Counted from the first letter of the stretch, positions 1-12,380 are shown. The stretch: 64,000 bases of DNA from Kitagawia praeruptora (GCA_037693485.1 CM075344.1:39900501-39964500); one strand, 5' to 3'. Notes: a model not told the origin generated them from the sequence alone. Program-made: numbers and translations.

Positions 1-287
1 ACCATAAATTAAATGCTGACTGCTGTCTGCACATTCTCCCAGAGCAACACCCAGAGCCTCTCCATTTGCTTTTATTCTTAGAAGCGTTTCAAATTCCCAG
101 ATATTTTCTAAAAAAATGGAGATTAACTCTGTGCTAACCTGAACAGACTACTAAGAGGGCTTTACTCTTACGTGGGCCTTAAAAAAAAACTTGACACTAG
201 TAGCCTATTATGGGCTTTGATTAAGACCAGAAAAGAATAAAACCCAATAAAAACCCCAATAGATCCCAATAAAAGACTCGGAGACTA
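1..287 (-). other. 3' flank of the LINE, probably 3' UTR
   Basis: This stretch lies downstream of the LINE ORF2 stop on the minus strand and contains no coding frame of note. No poly-A tail (a T run on the plus strand) is visible. The A runs near 180 and 112 have the wrong orientation for a minus-strand LINE tail. Either the LINE 3' end lies outside the window or it lacks an obvious tail. Confidence 0.4.
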
Positions 288-3200
288 TTAACTGAACCAT
301 GAAAAAGAAAAAGTGCCACGAGAAGCACCATTCTTTGCTAGCAGGTCAGCTTCATAATTGTCGTACCTGGGAATTTTTTTAACTGAGACATGAGAATTTA
401 AGAGAAAATCATCCAAACCAACCTCTCGAGAAGATGGTAACGATGAAGAGGCTTTAAAATTCAGAACCAAATCAACCAGAGAGGCACTGTCCGTATAGAT
501 CACCAAACTATTATCACTAGAACTATGTTCTTTTACCAGCTTTGAAAGAGCATTTAGTGCCTCCAATTCTGTTAAGAAAGAGTTTGCCGCCAATGTTGGT
601 CCTAAAAAAGACATAATGATTCTACCTCCCTTGTCTTTGAGTAAACCTCCTATTCCAGCTTGATAAACTCCATTTCTGTTAATCCAGCTCCCGTCAATGA
701 AGCCAACAAGGTCAAAACCTGCTAGGAGGAGCTTCTGTTTTCTTAGATGATCTGACCTAGACATAGAGCCCATAGGATTAAGACCCCACCATATCAGAGT
801 ATCCTTATTTAGGTAATTCAGTGCTAAAGCCCATTCCTTAACTCTGAATTTTATCAGGAAGATGATTTCATTAGTCTTAGGCTGCCAGTTCTTAAAAGTG
901 GCATCATTCCTTTTGAGCCAAACTGTCCAAATTGTGGCTACCAAGACCATTTGCCAAATTTTCTTTTGGACTGCAGAGTTGAACCACTTAGTTGAATTCC
1001 ACATCTCAGACAGGTTAGAGAAAGTATCTTTATTAGAGAAACCCCACCAATCTAGAATAGATTTCCAGCAGGATATTGCCATCCTACATTCCCAGAAAAG
1101 GTGATCCAGAGACTCATCTTGAGTGTTACAGAAGCTGCATACCAGAGAACCAGGAAAAGATCCTATTCGAGAAAAGAGAAAACTTTTTGTAGGAAGAACC
1201 TTACTATGGACTTTCCAAAGAAACAAGTGCACTTTAGCAGGAACTTTGAGGCTCCAAATAAAGTTCCAGTCTGTGAAGACAGTTTGAGGGAGATGTTGGA
1301 CTATCCTCACTCCTTCACTAACTGAGTAAGAGTCTTTACTTGGAATCCAAATGAGCTTATCAATGCCCCTAGAAAGATTCAAGGAAGAGATGATTTTATC
1401 TAAAGAGTACAAGGAATCAACATCTGAACCTCTGAGGTTTCTACTCCAGAAAATCTCACTCATGTGGTCATAACAATCCCACAAGTCATAGAAAGCACTG
1501 ACTGTTACCTCCTTTAGGTTAGAAATCCTATATAGCCTCTTATAGGAGTCTTTTAGAGGACTCCCATTGATCCAGTTATCTTCCCAAAATAATACTGAAT
1601 GTCCGTTATTTGTGATCCAATAGAATTGTTTGAATGAAAGAGCAGGCCCTAAGATGGAAGTGCTTTGTAGGAAGGCCAAATCTTTAATAAAATCTGAGTT
1701 ATTGTTACCCAACGTGCTGAATGAAGTGTCACACCCTATATTGCACCCATACTTACTTCTAATCCACTTATTCCAGCTTCTGTGCCTATCCGTGTGCCAT
1801 TTGCTAAGCCATTTTCCCATAGAAGCCAAATTTTTAACTTCAAAAGAAGTTAAACCAAGACCACCTGATTTCTTGGGGGAACAAAGAGTGTTCCAGTTAA
1901 TTAGGTGAAGTCTTTTAGAACCGGAATGAGAATCAGCTATGGAGGTGTGCTTCCAAAAGAAGTCTCTTCTCAACCTTTCAAGTTGGTTACAAATACCTTT
2001 TGGGATTTTGAAGAGGTTAAGCCAGTATAGAGGGAGACTCTCCACTACTGATTTCAACAAAACAAGCCTCCCTGCATCGTTTAAAGATTCCGCTTTCCAA
2101 GAGGCAAGCTTGGTTTCCATTTTCTGTACCAGGGGCTTCCAAAAAACTTTCTTTTTGTGAGATAAACCAATAGGAACCCCCAAATATTTCATAGGCCAAG
2201 ACCCTATTTGACATTTCAGAATGAGGGCACCTTGGTTTAACAGAGCTGAGTCTGTGGAACAGGAGTAGAGACTACTCTTGTGGAAGTTTATCTTGAGCCC
2301 TGACACTAATTGGAAACTTTGAAGAACTCTTTTGATACCTCTAATAGACTCCAGATCATTTTTGATGAAAATGATCGTATCATCCGCAAATTGTTGATGA
2401 GTAATTTGATCTCCAGAGTTATTAATATCAATGCCTTGAAAGATTTTCAGATTTTTAGCCCTTTGCAGCATGCTGTTTAACACCTCACCTGCTAGATTAA
2501 ATAACAAAGGGGACAAAGGATCACCTTGTCTGAGACCTCTTTGAGGGGTGAATTCACTAGTTGGGGAACCATTAACCAACACTGAAATTCTAGTGGACTT
2601 AAGCAACTCTTCTATCCAGGCAAGCCAATTTTCTCCAAAACCTAGATTCCTCATTACTTGAAGAAGGAAATCCCAATTGACTGAGTCAAAAGCTTTTTCA
2701 AAGTCAAGTTTCAAGATTAATCCTTGCCTCTTGCACTTTTTAAGACTATGAAAAACCTCATTGACTATGACTATACTTTCTGCTGCTTGTCTGCCTTTAA
2801 TAAACCCTGTCTGAGTATCATCTATTAACTTGCCCATGAGAGGAGTCAATCTATTTGCTAAAATCTTTGTGAGGAGCTTTGCAGTGCAGTTAATTAGACT
2901 AATAGGTCTAAAGTCACTCACTACCTTAGGGTCTTTCACCTTAGGCACTAGAGAAATAAATGAAGAATTGAATCCCTTAGGGAGTGAACGATTCTGAGCA
3001 AAAGTCAAGAAACTAGAATAGACAATATTCTTGATATTAGGCCAAAAAAACTTAAGTGCTCTCATGTTCATACCATCTGGTCCCGGAGCTTTATCATTAG
3101 CAGCCTGAGAAACAACCAAGTCCAATTCCTCCATTGTAAATTTTGAATCCAAATAATGCATATCCTCGAGCTCTAGCTTTCGACTGATGACATTACCTAC

Positions 3201-4424
3201 TTGGAAGACAATCCTATTCGACTGATGGCTGAAGAAAGTTGAGAAATACTGAAGAAAAACTTCTTTGATGGTTTTGGGATTTGAGAACCACTTGCCATTC
3301 CAAAGGATTTTCTGCACATTGTTCCTATTTCTTCTCCTGAGGATTGATTGATGAAAGAATTTGGAATTCCTGTCACCTTTAGAGCACCAGTTCAATCTCG
3401 ATTTTTGTCTTAACTCCGAGTCTCTTTTGAAGTAAGAAGTTGCCAATTCTTGTTGAACCAATTGAGCCTTGTTAGAGACAATATTACTTTGATCAATGAG
3501 CTCTAATTCAATTTCAAGAGACTGAATTTTGTTGTCCAGGTTAGACTTAGCAGTCTTATTCCAACCTTTCAGCATCCCCTTAACTTCCTTAAGAACTGCC
3601 TGAATATTATCTTGATTGCCTGTGCCTCTGCTAGACCAAAAATCCTCAAGCTTATTCTTAATCGACTCTTCTTCTAGCCACCAGTTAAAAAATTTAAATG
3701 GCTTAGGACCCCAGTCTAGATCTTTAGAATACAGAACTATTGCTTTATGATCAGACTGCTTCCTACCAAAAGATTTAACTACCCAGGACCCAGATTCAAA
3801 CCAGTACTCGTTGAGCAGGAACCTATCCAACTTACTCTTCTTACCTTTGGAATCAAACCATGTGAAGTCTGAATTTAGAAACTTGATGTCCAGAAGGTTG
3901 TGATTTTTTATGAAAGAATTAAATCCCAAGGAGTCTCTCAATCTGTACTCACAATTCACCTTTTCCCTAGAATTTCTAACACAATTGAAATCACCCACAA
4001 AACAGCATGCTTCATTTTGAATCAGCTTCTCAATGAGGCTTAGCTCCTCCCAGAGTTTGACTTTGCCTTTCTTGCTTAGGGGACTATACACATTAATTAT
4101 GTTGAACCTTAAACCTGAGGAAATAGATCTCATTTGTGCCCAAATCCAGTTTTGAGTCTGTGCATAGCCAAGACAGGAAAAAACACTTAAGTCCCAAGAA
4201 CACAGTAAGCCACCAGAGAGACCCTGTGAATGTTGCCAAATCCATCCATGGGAACTATCAAACCAAATTGAACTTCTATGCCAATAATTTAAAAGTTCAC
4301 ATTTAGTCTCTTGAATGCAAATAACATTTGCTTTCGAGGCTAAGATCAATTCCTTCAGATTCCTTCTAGCTACATTGTTCCCTAGACCTCTACTATTCCA
4401 AGATAATATTTTCAGCTCTAACAT
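288..4424 (-). CDS. LINE ORF2: endonuclease, reverse transcriptase, RNase H
   Basis: This 1378-residue polyprotein nicks target DNA and copies the LINE RNA at the nick. Residues 5-230 form an APE-type endonuclease (E39, D145-N147 in GDFN, S224-D225-H226). Residues about 480-760 form the RT, with motif A Asp574 (LDFEKAFD), RQGDPLSP near 633 and the FADD box at 679-682. A zinc-binding zf-RVT region spans about 1055-1130 (C1096, C1099, H1108, C1113). The C-terminal RNase H has D1244, E1286, D1312 and D1360, typical of one branch of plant L1 elements. All key residues are present and the frame is open throughout. The ATG at 4424 is the natural start, 54 bases past the ORF1 stop. Being interrupted upstream by an LTR element, it is probably not transcribed from its own promoter now. 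Confidence 0.95.
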   Translation of the reverse strand: MLELKILSWNSRGLGNNVARRNLKELILASKANVICIQETKCELLNYWHRSSIWFDSSHGWIWQHSQGLSGGLLCSWDLSVFSCLGYAQTQNWIWAQMRSISSGLRFNIINVYSPLSKKGKVKLWEELSLIEKLIQNEACCFVGDFNCVRNSREKVNCEYRLRDSLGFNSFIKNHNLLDIKFLNSDFTWFDSKGKKSKLDRFLLNEYWFESGSWVVKSFGRKQSDHKAIVLYSKDLDWGPKPFKFFNWWLEEESIKNKLEDFWSSRGTGNQDNIQAVLKEVKGMLKGWNKTAKSNLDNKIQSLEIELELIDQSNIVSNKAQLVQQELATSYFKRDSELRQKSRLNWCSKGDRNSKFFHQSILRRRNRNNVQKILWNGKWFSNPKTIKEVFLQYFSTFFSHQSNRIVFQVGNVISRKLELEDMHYLDSKFTMEELDLVVSQAANDKAPGPDGMNMRALKFFWPNIKNIVYSSFLTFAQNRSLPKGFNSSFISLVPKVKDPKVVSDFRPISLINCTAKLLTKILANRLTPLMGKLIDDTQTGFIKGRQAAESIVIVNEVFHSLKKCKRQGLILKLDFEKAFDSVNWDFLLQVMRNLGFGENWLAWIEELLKSTRISVLVNGSPTSEFTPQRGLRQGDPLSPLLFNLAGEVLNSMLQRAKNLKIFQGIDINNSGDQITHQQFADDTIIFIKNDLESIRGIKRVLQSFQLVSGLKINFHKSSLYSCSTDSALLNQGALILKCQIGSWPMKYLGVPIGLSHKKKVFWKPLVQKMETKLASWKAESLNDAGRLVLLKSVVESLPLYWLNLFKIPKGICNQLERLRRDFFWKHTSIADSHSGSKRLHLINWNTLCSPKKSGGLGLTSFEVKNLASMGKWLSKWHTDRHRSWNKWIRSKYGCNIGCDTSFSTLGNNNSDFIKDLAFLQSTSILGPALSFKQFYWITNNGHSVLFWEDNWINGSPLKDSYKRLYRISNLKEVTVSAFYDLWDCYDHMSEIFWSRNLRGSDVDSLYSLDKIISSLNLSRGIDKLIWIPSKDSYSVSEGVRIVQHLPQTVFTDWNFIWSLKVPAKVHLFLWKVHSKVLPTKSFLFSRIGSFPGSLVCSFCNTQDESLDHLFWECRMAISCWKSILDWWGFSNKDTFSNLSEMWNSTKWFNSAVQKKIWQMVLVATIWTVWLKRNDATFKNWQPKTNEIIFLIKFRVKEWALALNYLNKDTLIWWGLNPMGSMSRSDHLRKQKLLLAGFDLVGFIDGSWINRNGVYQAGIGGLLKDKGGRIIMSFLGPTLAANSFLTELEALNALSKLVKEHSSSDNSLVIYTDSASLVDLVLNFKASSSLPSSREVGLDDFLLNSHVSVKKIPRYDNYEADLLAKNGASRGTFSFSWFS

Positions 4425-4478
4425 TAAAAATTGTTAATTACTAAACTGCAATCAGTCTCAACAGAAATTATCCACCAA

Positions 4479-6403
4479 TTACAGGGCTCCCTCTTGTAGT
4501 TGACTGGCAACTACATTTACAATACCTTCCTTCTCTCCTAACAACTCAAGACCCAAGTCCTGTGCACATTGTACAATACATGCTGCTTCTTTCCTATAAT
4601 CTCCTCCAAACTCCTCAGTGATTGGGAGGAATAGTTCCTTGTTTAAACTTTTCCCATAAGCCTTACGCAATTTACCCTTACTAGTAATCTTCTTTGAGTG
4701 TTTGAATTTCTTAATACCAAAGTCAAAAGGATTTTTAGCATACCTTGATTTTTTCCTAGGTCTACCTCTAGAAAATCCCATATTCAATCCTCCTAGATTT
4801 TTACACAGCGAAACCTGAGGGCTTTCAGCTGTGACTAATCCGCTTGTTGATTCTTCGCGGTGATCACTTAACATAGTATCTGATTGAGTGCTAAGTGACT
4901 CACTTCCATTTCTGGGCAATAGGAAATGATCATGCTTGCCTGAAAGAGAGGTTTCCTTCAAATTAGACGAAAAGTTGTGATCCTCCTTACTCTCTGAGAC
5001 ACTATCAGTATTGCTTATGGGAGGGCTTTCCTCTGGAACTTGAACCTTAAAAACTCCATCATTTGTCCCTGTATTCAGTTTACCATTCTCTATTGTACTA
5101 TCTCCTACTTTGGTACTATCTTGGGGTATAGAGGGGTTAGTATTATTGATGTTAGACTCCTCCATAGGCTGCAACATGCCTTTAAGACCTTTAACATCCA
5201 TAACCTCAATAAAAGTGATACAGCATTGTTTACCTTTAATCAGAATTTTTAATTCTTCATTAATCGGAGATGGGCTGAGTGAAGACACGCAGATGAGAGG
5301 ATTAAATAGCATATTCTCATTATCACTTTGGTACGTCCAAGAGATCCAGTCTCCGAAAGGCCTTGAAAACGCTTTTAGATTACTCTCAATCCAAGCATTC
5401 ATTGGTAAACCTCTACACTCCAACCAAACAGTTCTAGGTACATAAAGGTCCTTTTCTTCAAAAGGTCTTACTATAGAAAACCATTTAAACAAAGGGTCTA
5501 AATCGAAATCCTTCCAACCTTTAACCTTTTCTGTCCTGAGAAGAAATTTTCTATCCGAAAGTCCCACTACTTTAATAAAGTCCAATCCTTCTTGAGATAA
5601 CTTGTCCTGAAGGCTATTAGGGGATTCAATCACTTTGGATAAGCCTACTTTAGTTTGATAAAGGCCCTCCTCCACCTCTGAGTCCACTTCAGTTTCAATG
5701 TATTCAAACATCTTCTTAGCAAGTGGAGCCTCCTCTTTTTGGATTTTGGGTTCCCCCTCTACATTTGACTTATTTGCTTTGTTCTTCAAACTACTTTCTT
5801 TAGTAGTCATTTGGGGGGGATGATTGACAGACATACGGATTCTTGTACCCAAACCACCCGCTTCCTTTGCATTATTTATAATCAATCCCGCTTCCAATTC
5901 AGTGGTAGTTTTGACAAAACCAAATCTCTGATTGCGCTTATCCCTTTTCCTAGGTAGGATGATGTCTAAAATCACACCACATCGTTTGAAAAGAGACCAA
6001 AGATCTCTTGCCGTAGTTTCATCCGGAATACCATATAGAAAGATGGTACTAGCGTCTGAGTTTTTGACCTGTTTCTTAGCTGCTTTGACCTGATTACGAG
6101 AAGTTACTACTGTCCAGTTGTTTTCACCAATGTTATCGTCTTTTTTAGTTGTAGCCGAAACACCGTTACTAAGGACATCAGCAAAAGTTCTATCCGGCAT
6201 AACCTTACTTTCTAGCTTTTCATTCCAAACAAATACCTTCCTCCTCTTCAAACTTCTCCAATGAATTTGGTTTAGTGCATCTGCTATGGCTTGGTTACTC
6301 CCTCTACAGAAATCATCCAACACTTGTTTGTCCACTAGATCCTCATTTGCCAAGATGAAATCGACCAATACCTTGTCTCCATCCCCTTTAGCCTGAGATC
6401 TGC
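4479..6403 (-). pseudogene. LINE ORF1, main part (RRM RNA-binding protein)
   Basis: This is the distal part of the LINE ORF1 protein, which coats the LINE RNA. Numbered on the rejoined 683-residue protein, an RRM fold spans about 161-236 (RNP2-like TIFLYGIP, RNP1-like QRFGFVK). A DUF4283-like region covers about 314-445 (WLECRGLPMNAW), and a very basic segment follows near the C-terminus (RGRPRKKSR, then a Lys-rich stretch). No ATG begins this piece; the frame runs openly leftwards from the insertion junction at 6403. The true N-terminus lies across the LTR element at 15911-16037. Only the insertion breaks the gene, and no other stop is seen. Confidence 0.9.
6399..6403. repeat. TSD (TCTGC), left copy
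   Basis: Five bases abutting the left LTR, repeated exactly at 15906-15910 on the other side. They lie within LINE ORF1. Confidence 0.95.
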
Positions 6404-9400
6404 TGTGACAGCCCCAAATCCGGGGTCATGAATTTGGGCCATCACGGACCAACTTCCATTCAAAAATCAATATCTCTTGTTTTTTTTTTTTTTTATACTT
6501 ATGCAATTGACCCCACTGTAATACACACACACACACCAGTCATATGCTCAGAGAACAACATTCACCATAATAAAAGTTTAGAGTTAAACAGTTATTACAA
6601 ACCCAGAATCATACTTAAGTACATTGTTGAGTGATGCTTCTACAAGAAGCATTTCAACAACCAAATTTATTACAACCTTACACACTTACACACTTAATAT
6701 ACATAAGACCACTAAACCCCTTGCGCTGGTCATCTACCTCGGGGATTGATGCTAACGAGCTCTCAGAAGGTCGCCTTTCCCTTACCCTCTTGTGGGGCGT
6801 TCTGCGTATTATTGGCATACCTAGCCGTATATAGATAAGTAGCAAGAGTGAGCTATAATAGCTCAGCAAGATAATATTGTAAACTAGAATTTAAAATGTA
6901 ACCAAGTATACATGTATATACATATGTAAGCAGTAACCAAATTATAAACTTTAAGGAAGAGTGAAACTCTTATTTAATAATACATCATCCACTTACTTTT
7001 ATAAGAAAGAATTCTAGAATAATACAGTATCAGTTTCTCTTCTTAAATAATATAACAATCAATAAAATCTTTCAGTGTAAGATTTCAGGATAATATGAAT
7101 ATTTACTTAAATCTCTTACTATCATCTTCTCATTTCCTTCTTATGTAACAATTTTTTTATAAATTAATATAAAATCAGTTTCTCTTCATCTATAACAATA
7201 ATTCCATCTTTCATATCATTTTCCCTTTCCAGTATACCAATCTGACTTTATCATTTATTCTTTATTCACATATTGTAGGGGTTTTCACTGTTGCCGAATA
7301 CGTGAGGCACGATGATCAGTCGCCCTCCGTATCCGTCCCTTTTTACTACCGGTAGACGGAGGTAGGTCTGCCACCATCCCCCAGGAGGAAGGTCTACCAC
7401 TACATCCTCCTTCGGCAACTCTTGGGCCGAAATGAAACATTAAGTGCTGGACTGTGCAACTTCCACACGGCCTCTTACGCTTACATTAAGTGCTGGACTG
7501 TGCAACTTCCACACGGCCTCTTACGCTTACATTAAGAGCTGGACTGTGCAACTTCCACACGGCCTCTTACGCTTACTGTTGTAATATTAAGTGCTGGACT
7601 GTGCAACTTCCACACGGCCTCTTACGCTTACTGTTGTAATATTAAGTGCTGGACTGTGCAACTTCCACACGGCCTCTTACGCTTACTGTTGTAAATTCCC
7701 CTTTTTATAAGATCATTATTCAATTTATCAACACCATTTCACATTTCCATTCCCGTATATCACTTTCATTCTCGCACATTATTTCTATAAAATATATGTA
7801 TATAACATACACTAAAAAGAATGTTTATAATATAGCATTATAAACCATATAACCCTAGATAACAACTGATATCATTCTCTTTCATATCTCTTTTACCCTT
7901 GAGCATATTCGCTCCATTCGTAATCATCTCTATATTCATATTTCAGAAAACATATCCATATCTCTTTAACTTCCCACAATCAAGAGAATATATTCTTTGC
8001 AATATAGCAACAAAAGCATCACATATACATAAATATATTCCATGATATCATTATTATTCCGAAGATAAATAATTTTTAAAGTAGGGATAGAAGGATCTTG
8101 CCTCGGTTTCTGTATCCTGATAATATGGCTGGTCCCTCCTCCGGAATTTCTATAAACACAAAAGGTCCGTCATTAGAATACCACATCTCTTACTCACTAC
8201 CCTCTTGTATAACAAAACCCTTTACACTTCAACATATGTTTAACGTATTATTATTACCCCAAAGGTTCATGAACTTAACCATTTATAAACTCAATCGATG
8301 TTTCAGGGGTTTTTCACCATTTCCCCTAACGACCACACTTAACTGTAAAAATTCTCAGAAAATATAAATTTCGAATTTTAATGCAAGGTCAACTGTAAAG
8401 GGTCCTCTGACCACCCTACTACACTATCCCAAAATTTCGTGACTTACAAAAATGTCTAAGTATGGTAACTTTAGCCTCAAAGTTGATACAATTACGTTTT
8501 CTCGGTTTTCGAATGTCTTTCACTAAAACTGACTTTTCTCCTAAACCGTTCATCAGATTTTAGCGCACCTTATATCAAAACGATCTATGAACCAAGCTCT
8601 ATCTCATCATGGTCATTTGGGGGTCTGGACAGTAGCCTACCGTATGGGTTCAGGGTCCAAAAACAGGGCAGATTCTTGGTCTAACGAAAATCGGACATTA
8701 TAACGGCTATATTTTCATACTTTCCAAAATCAAACTCCTCCAAATCAATCATCCACCTTATACACCATCACCTACACCATGTGGTCATCTTACCAACCAT
8801 GGTTACAAGCACATACTCCTTCAAAAATCAACTTTAATCACTTACAAACACTTATAACATCATAATCATAACATTTATACCACTTAATCACTAAACCAAC
8901 CATAAATCATCATAACCTCAAGATAATACTAAGGGTTCATGAACTCCATACCTTCCTTGAAGCTTTAACAACACTTAATAATCCTTGGCTAGTCCTTAAA
9001 CAACCTTAAAGTAGCTTGGATAGTCTAAAGAAACCATAAAACACAAGTTAATTCTTAGAGTTACTAAACAGCAGCTGAAAGAAGATGAAAAACGAGGTCC
9101 TTACCTTGGTTTTCTGGACAAGGTTCCTAAAGAAGAGTTGTAGGTCATCTCAATACCTTTCCAAAAAGCTAAAGAACACAAAATTCGGCTGAGAAACGAA
9201 GGAGTTATGGCTGTTTTTCTGGACTGCTACTGTTTTGGCCGAATTTGCAAGAAATGGAGGGGGAGAGATTTTGCTCTTGATTTTTGATCTTATCTTCCTT
9301 AATCTTGATTATTCAAGCTTGTCTTGGAAGCCTTGGAAGATATTTATGGTTTAAGCCTAGCAAAAGTACTAATTTACCCTTAAAACAAGTGTTAATGGAT

Positions 9401-9929
9401 GGTGATGTCATCTTGATGATCTAATAATCTCTTTTCTTGTTTTTCTAAGTATTATGATAATAATCTTGGATAATAATAATGTGGTATGTATCCTTGCTAT
9501 ATTACTAATCTTGGTTGTCTTGTTCCCATACTCGTCTAATTGTGGTTCGTTTCGGGTGTACCTCATTATCTCAGTGGTTTTCGAAATCATTTACGAATCC
9601 ACTTTCCTTTGGTATTCTCTTAACTTAATAATCCCTTGGTTAAATCTAAATTCACTAATTCCTCAATATATAATTCTTATAATGTTTCCATGCTCCTTAA
9701 TGTCCAATAGAAGCTTATTCGAAATCAAAATCCTCAAAATCCATGTTTCAGGAATTTCTGAAATCTAACGTCATTTCGAGTCACTTATTTTCATTGTACA
9801 ACACTAATATGGTTTCTGTTTATTCATTTTCCATTTCCATTATAGAGTACCTATATACCATTTCTCTAAATCCTCGAAATTTACTATTCATGTGACCACT
9901 GTAGCATTACTGAAGTTAGGGTTATTACA
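6404..9929 (-). repeat. 3' LTR of the TR-GAG element
   Basis: A 3526-base LTR, identical as far as read to 12381-15905 except for one extra T in the T run at about 6480-6494. Read on the minus strand it starts TGTAATAACCC and ends GGGGCTGTCACA, the TG...CA form. It contains a five-copy minisatellite. Small open frames inside it occur twice, once per LTR, and look like chance. Confidence 0.95.
7440..7694. repeat. Five-copy minisatellite in the 3' LTR
   Basis: Five direct copies of a unit beginning TTAAGTGCTGGACTGTGC and containing CTTCCACACGGCCTCTTACG, starting near 7440, 7486, 7532, 7587 and 7642. The first spacings are 46 bases; later ones are 55, from an extra TGTTGTAATA segment. Confidence 0.95.
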
Positions 9930-9942
9930 TCCTTCCCTCCTT
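9930..9942 (-). promoter_or_regulatory. Polypurine tract of the TR-GAG element
   Basis: On the minus strand AAGGAGGGAAGGA abuts the 3' LTR. It is all purine and correctly placed to prime plus-strand DNA synthesis. Confidence 0.85.
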
Positions 9943-10491
9943 AAAAGGATTCCGTCCCGGAATCACGTCAGAAATGTCCATAGATACCTTTTTATCTCCA
10001 CCTTATAACTTCTATATCACTTTCTCCATCCTTTTTCCTTCATAATATCTCTATCTTGTTTGCGCAAAATTATACCAACATAAACTTGCTTGTCATTCAT
10101 CAACATTCCTCTTTTAACTATGGGTATCGGCCACCACATTGGCCTCTCCTGAATGGTAGTGTATCTCACTTATGGTTTATCCCTATGTTGATCTCTATCA
10201 TGACATAAAATATACATATTTCGATCTTATTATATCTCGTCTCTGTAAAATCTTCCAGAAATCCGACTAGAATAAAATTCCTTGAAACAATTGTAAGAAA
10301 ATACTATCTATAATATATATTTCCTGTTCGTATCTGAACAAGTCTATGGTTTACCCCCAAAATACTATTATTCTCCTTTTCATAGAATTTCTAACCCCTA
10401 ACAGATACTGATTTTCCTTATCTAGATTATCAACCTACCTATACCATTCATTGACCACATTGATTCCTAACCAAACATTTACACTAAAAAT
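9943..10491. other. Non-coding internal 3' part of the TR-GAG element
   Basis: Lies between the Gag stop and the polypurine tract. No pol remnant was recognised in any frame. In an autonomous relative the whole pol gene would sit here, so this marks a large deletion or replacement. Confidence 0.6.
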
Positions 10492-11103
10492 TTAATTACT
10501 AGAAAAATGTACACCTGCATCTGTATCCGGCTTTTTCAATGCTTCTCCTAAAGTTATGTTGTACACTCTGGCAGTAGGTTTATTTGAAACAGTCATACTT
10601 TGTCCCGGCGCAGATGACCCACCGGAACGGCAATCTCTAGCAAAGTGTCCTAGTTTCCCACATTGATAACACTTGATATCAATCTTGTCAGTTGATGTGC
10701 ACTGGTTATAATAGTGTCCTTTCTGTCCGCACTTAGAGCAAGTTACTTCCGACCTCCTACACACTCCCGTATGCTTTCTACCACACTTGCTACAATCTGG
10801 TAAGGTTGGTCGTGATTGATGGAATTGAAACGTTCCTGAGGTCTTACCACCTTGATTCACAGTCTCACTAACAGTCTTGTTACTCCCTGTCTTTCCCACA
10901 AACTGAGATTTTTGTCCCTTACCAACCTTGTTAAAGTAACTTCCTTCGCTTGAACCTCCTTTCTGACCCTCACATCTCCTTTTCTTACTTTCTCGCCCTA
11001 TCTGATTTTGTTCGTTATGAGCATTTTCATTCTGTCTATTTCGACTTCCTTCATCTCTCTCATTTTCCCTTGCATTTGCTCTATTATTACGCTTAGGCGG
11101 CAT
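10492..11103 (-). CDS. Truncated Gag with three zinc knuckles
   Basis: The protein starts MPPKRNNRANAR at 11103; a further ATG at 11130 would add nine residues. Counting from 11130, three CCHC-type knuckles lie at about 113-124 (CSKCGRKHTGVC), 131-144 (CSKCGQKGHYYNQC) and 154-167 (CYQCGKLGHFARDC). The end resembles the Gag-protease boundary of Tekay/Del chromoviruses. The central retrotransposon capsid domain expected between the N-terminus and the knuckles is missing, so the protein may bind RNA but is unlikely to form a normal capsid alone. The frame ends just before where protease would begin. Open over 204 codons with no defects, as expected for a young insertion. Confidence 0.8.
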   Translation of the reverse strand: MPPKRNNRANARENERDEGSRNRQNENAHNEQNQIGRESKKRRCEGQKGGSSEGSYFNKVGKGQKSQFVGKTGSNKTVSETVNQGGKTSGTFQFHQSRPTLPDCSKCGRKHTGVCRRSEVTCSKCGQKGHYYNQCTSTDKIDIKCYQCGKLGHFARDCRSGGSSAPGQSMTVSNKPTARVYNITLGEALKKPDTDAGVHFSSN

Positions 11104-11130
11104 GATTCTGTATATAGCAATATTCTTCAT

Positions 11131-12366
11131 TAATCACCCAAATTTAGGGTACAACATACATCATTCCCATATACATCATTCTCATATACACAATTATATC
11201 CCTAGTTAACTCATTTATATACCATAATATTCTCAACTCAACTTTAGCAAATAAGCGTATCACCTTTAGTACAATAACCTTTTCATTTGAGTCAATCACC
11301 TTATATACATCAATATTCTTGAATCTCAACATTTAATATCAAAATACGATAAAATTAGGCAAAATACATAAACTTCATTAATTATCCCCACTTCCTTTGT
11401 TTATCCTTATTCTAATTCTATCCTCAAAATACACCTTACTCTCAATAGTAAGTCTCAATTATACCTTAAAATTCCTCATATTCTTTTATCTCGCTAATCC
11501 TCAATTATACCCCTTTCTTCTCACGAAATTCCTTCCTCTTCTATATCGAAACGCTTCTAGCTCTAATTATCTCTTATTAAAATTTCCCTTGAAATCTCGA
11601 GTTTCCTCGTATAATCACGTATATTCTAAACTTTGCTTCCATTATCCCATCCATTAATGAAATCTTATATATTCGAAACAATTTATAGAATTTAAGAAAC
11701 TTCAAATTGAAACGAACCCAGAAACAAGCAAGTGTCCCACCACAATTTATAAGATTAAGAGTTTTAAATAGCTCTTATTTGAAACAAAAGAATATTTTGG
11801 AAATCAATATGATGGAAGAACCCGTACGTAACACAAGTGAGGGCGTCCCCTCCGACTTTCAATCACACAGACAGATCGTCCTTGTATATACATATGGGAT
11901 TGTTCCTCTTAGTTGGAGTAAGAAATATAAAGGAAAATTTAAATCATGATGATATATACCACCTTTCGAAGATAATCTTAGAGAAATATTTTGACTAAGA
12001 TAGATAAAATATAATTTTGAAACACATTCCAAAGGTACCAAAAAGTTTTAAAAAGATACCGGCCCCTTTTGAATAAGAGATGATAGGTCACCCTGGAATT
12101 ACTCACGAGGTTATCTAACGTACACTTCCGGATACATCAAGTATTCCCTTTCTCATATCGATCTCGTGTGCTACATAAACTTAACACTTTTGGCATAATA
12201 ACCTTTATTAGCAATAATCTATAAAATTATAATCATGACTTAGAATAAACGCTTCGTTCGATAAATCCCCCTTGAACTCGATGTGAGTTCATATTTTATA
12301 TCCTTACCTATATATCTATATGCGTATATCACCATCACTCTTGTTCCTGAGCAATATGACTCTAAT
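11131..12366. other. Untranslated leader of the TR-GAG element
   Basis: About 1.2 kb of AT-rich sequence between the primer-binding site and gag. No domain-bearing frame was seen. By position it should hold the packaging signal. Confidence 0.55.
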
Positions 12367-12377
12367 CTCTGATACCA
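12367..12377 (-). promoter_or_regulatory. Primer-binding site for initiator tRNA-Met
   Basis: On the minus strand the sequence TGGTATCAGAG begins three bases after the 5' LTR end. This is the complement of the 3' end of plant initiator tRNA-Met, the primer used by many Ty1/Copia and chromoviral Ty3/Gypsy elements. Confidence 0.9.
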
Positions 12378-12380
12378 ACC

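Noticed and set aside
9454..9768. 104-codon hydrophobic frame, repeated at 15430-15744
   Set aside because: Identical in both TR-GAG LTRs only because LTRs are copies; AT-rich composition explains the hydrophobic residues.
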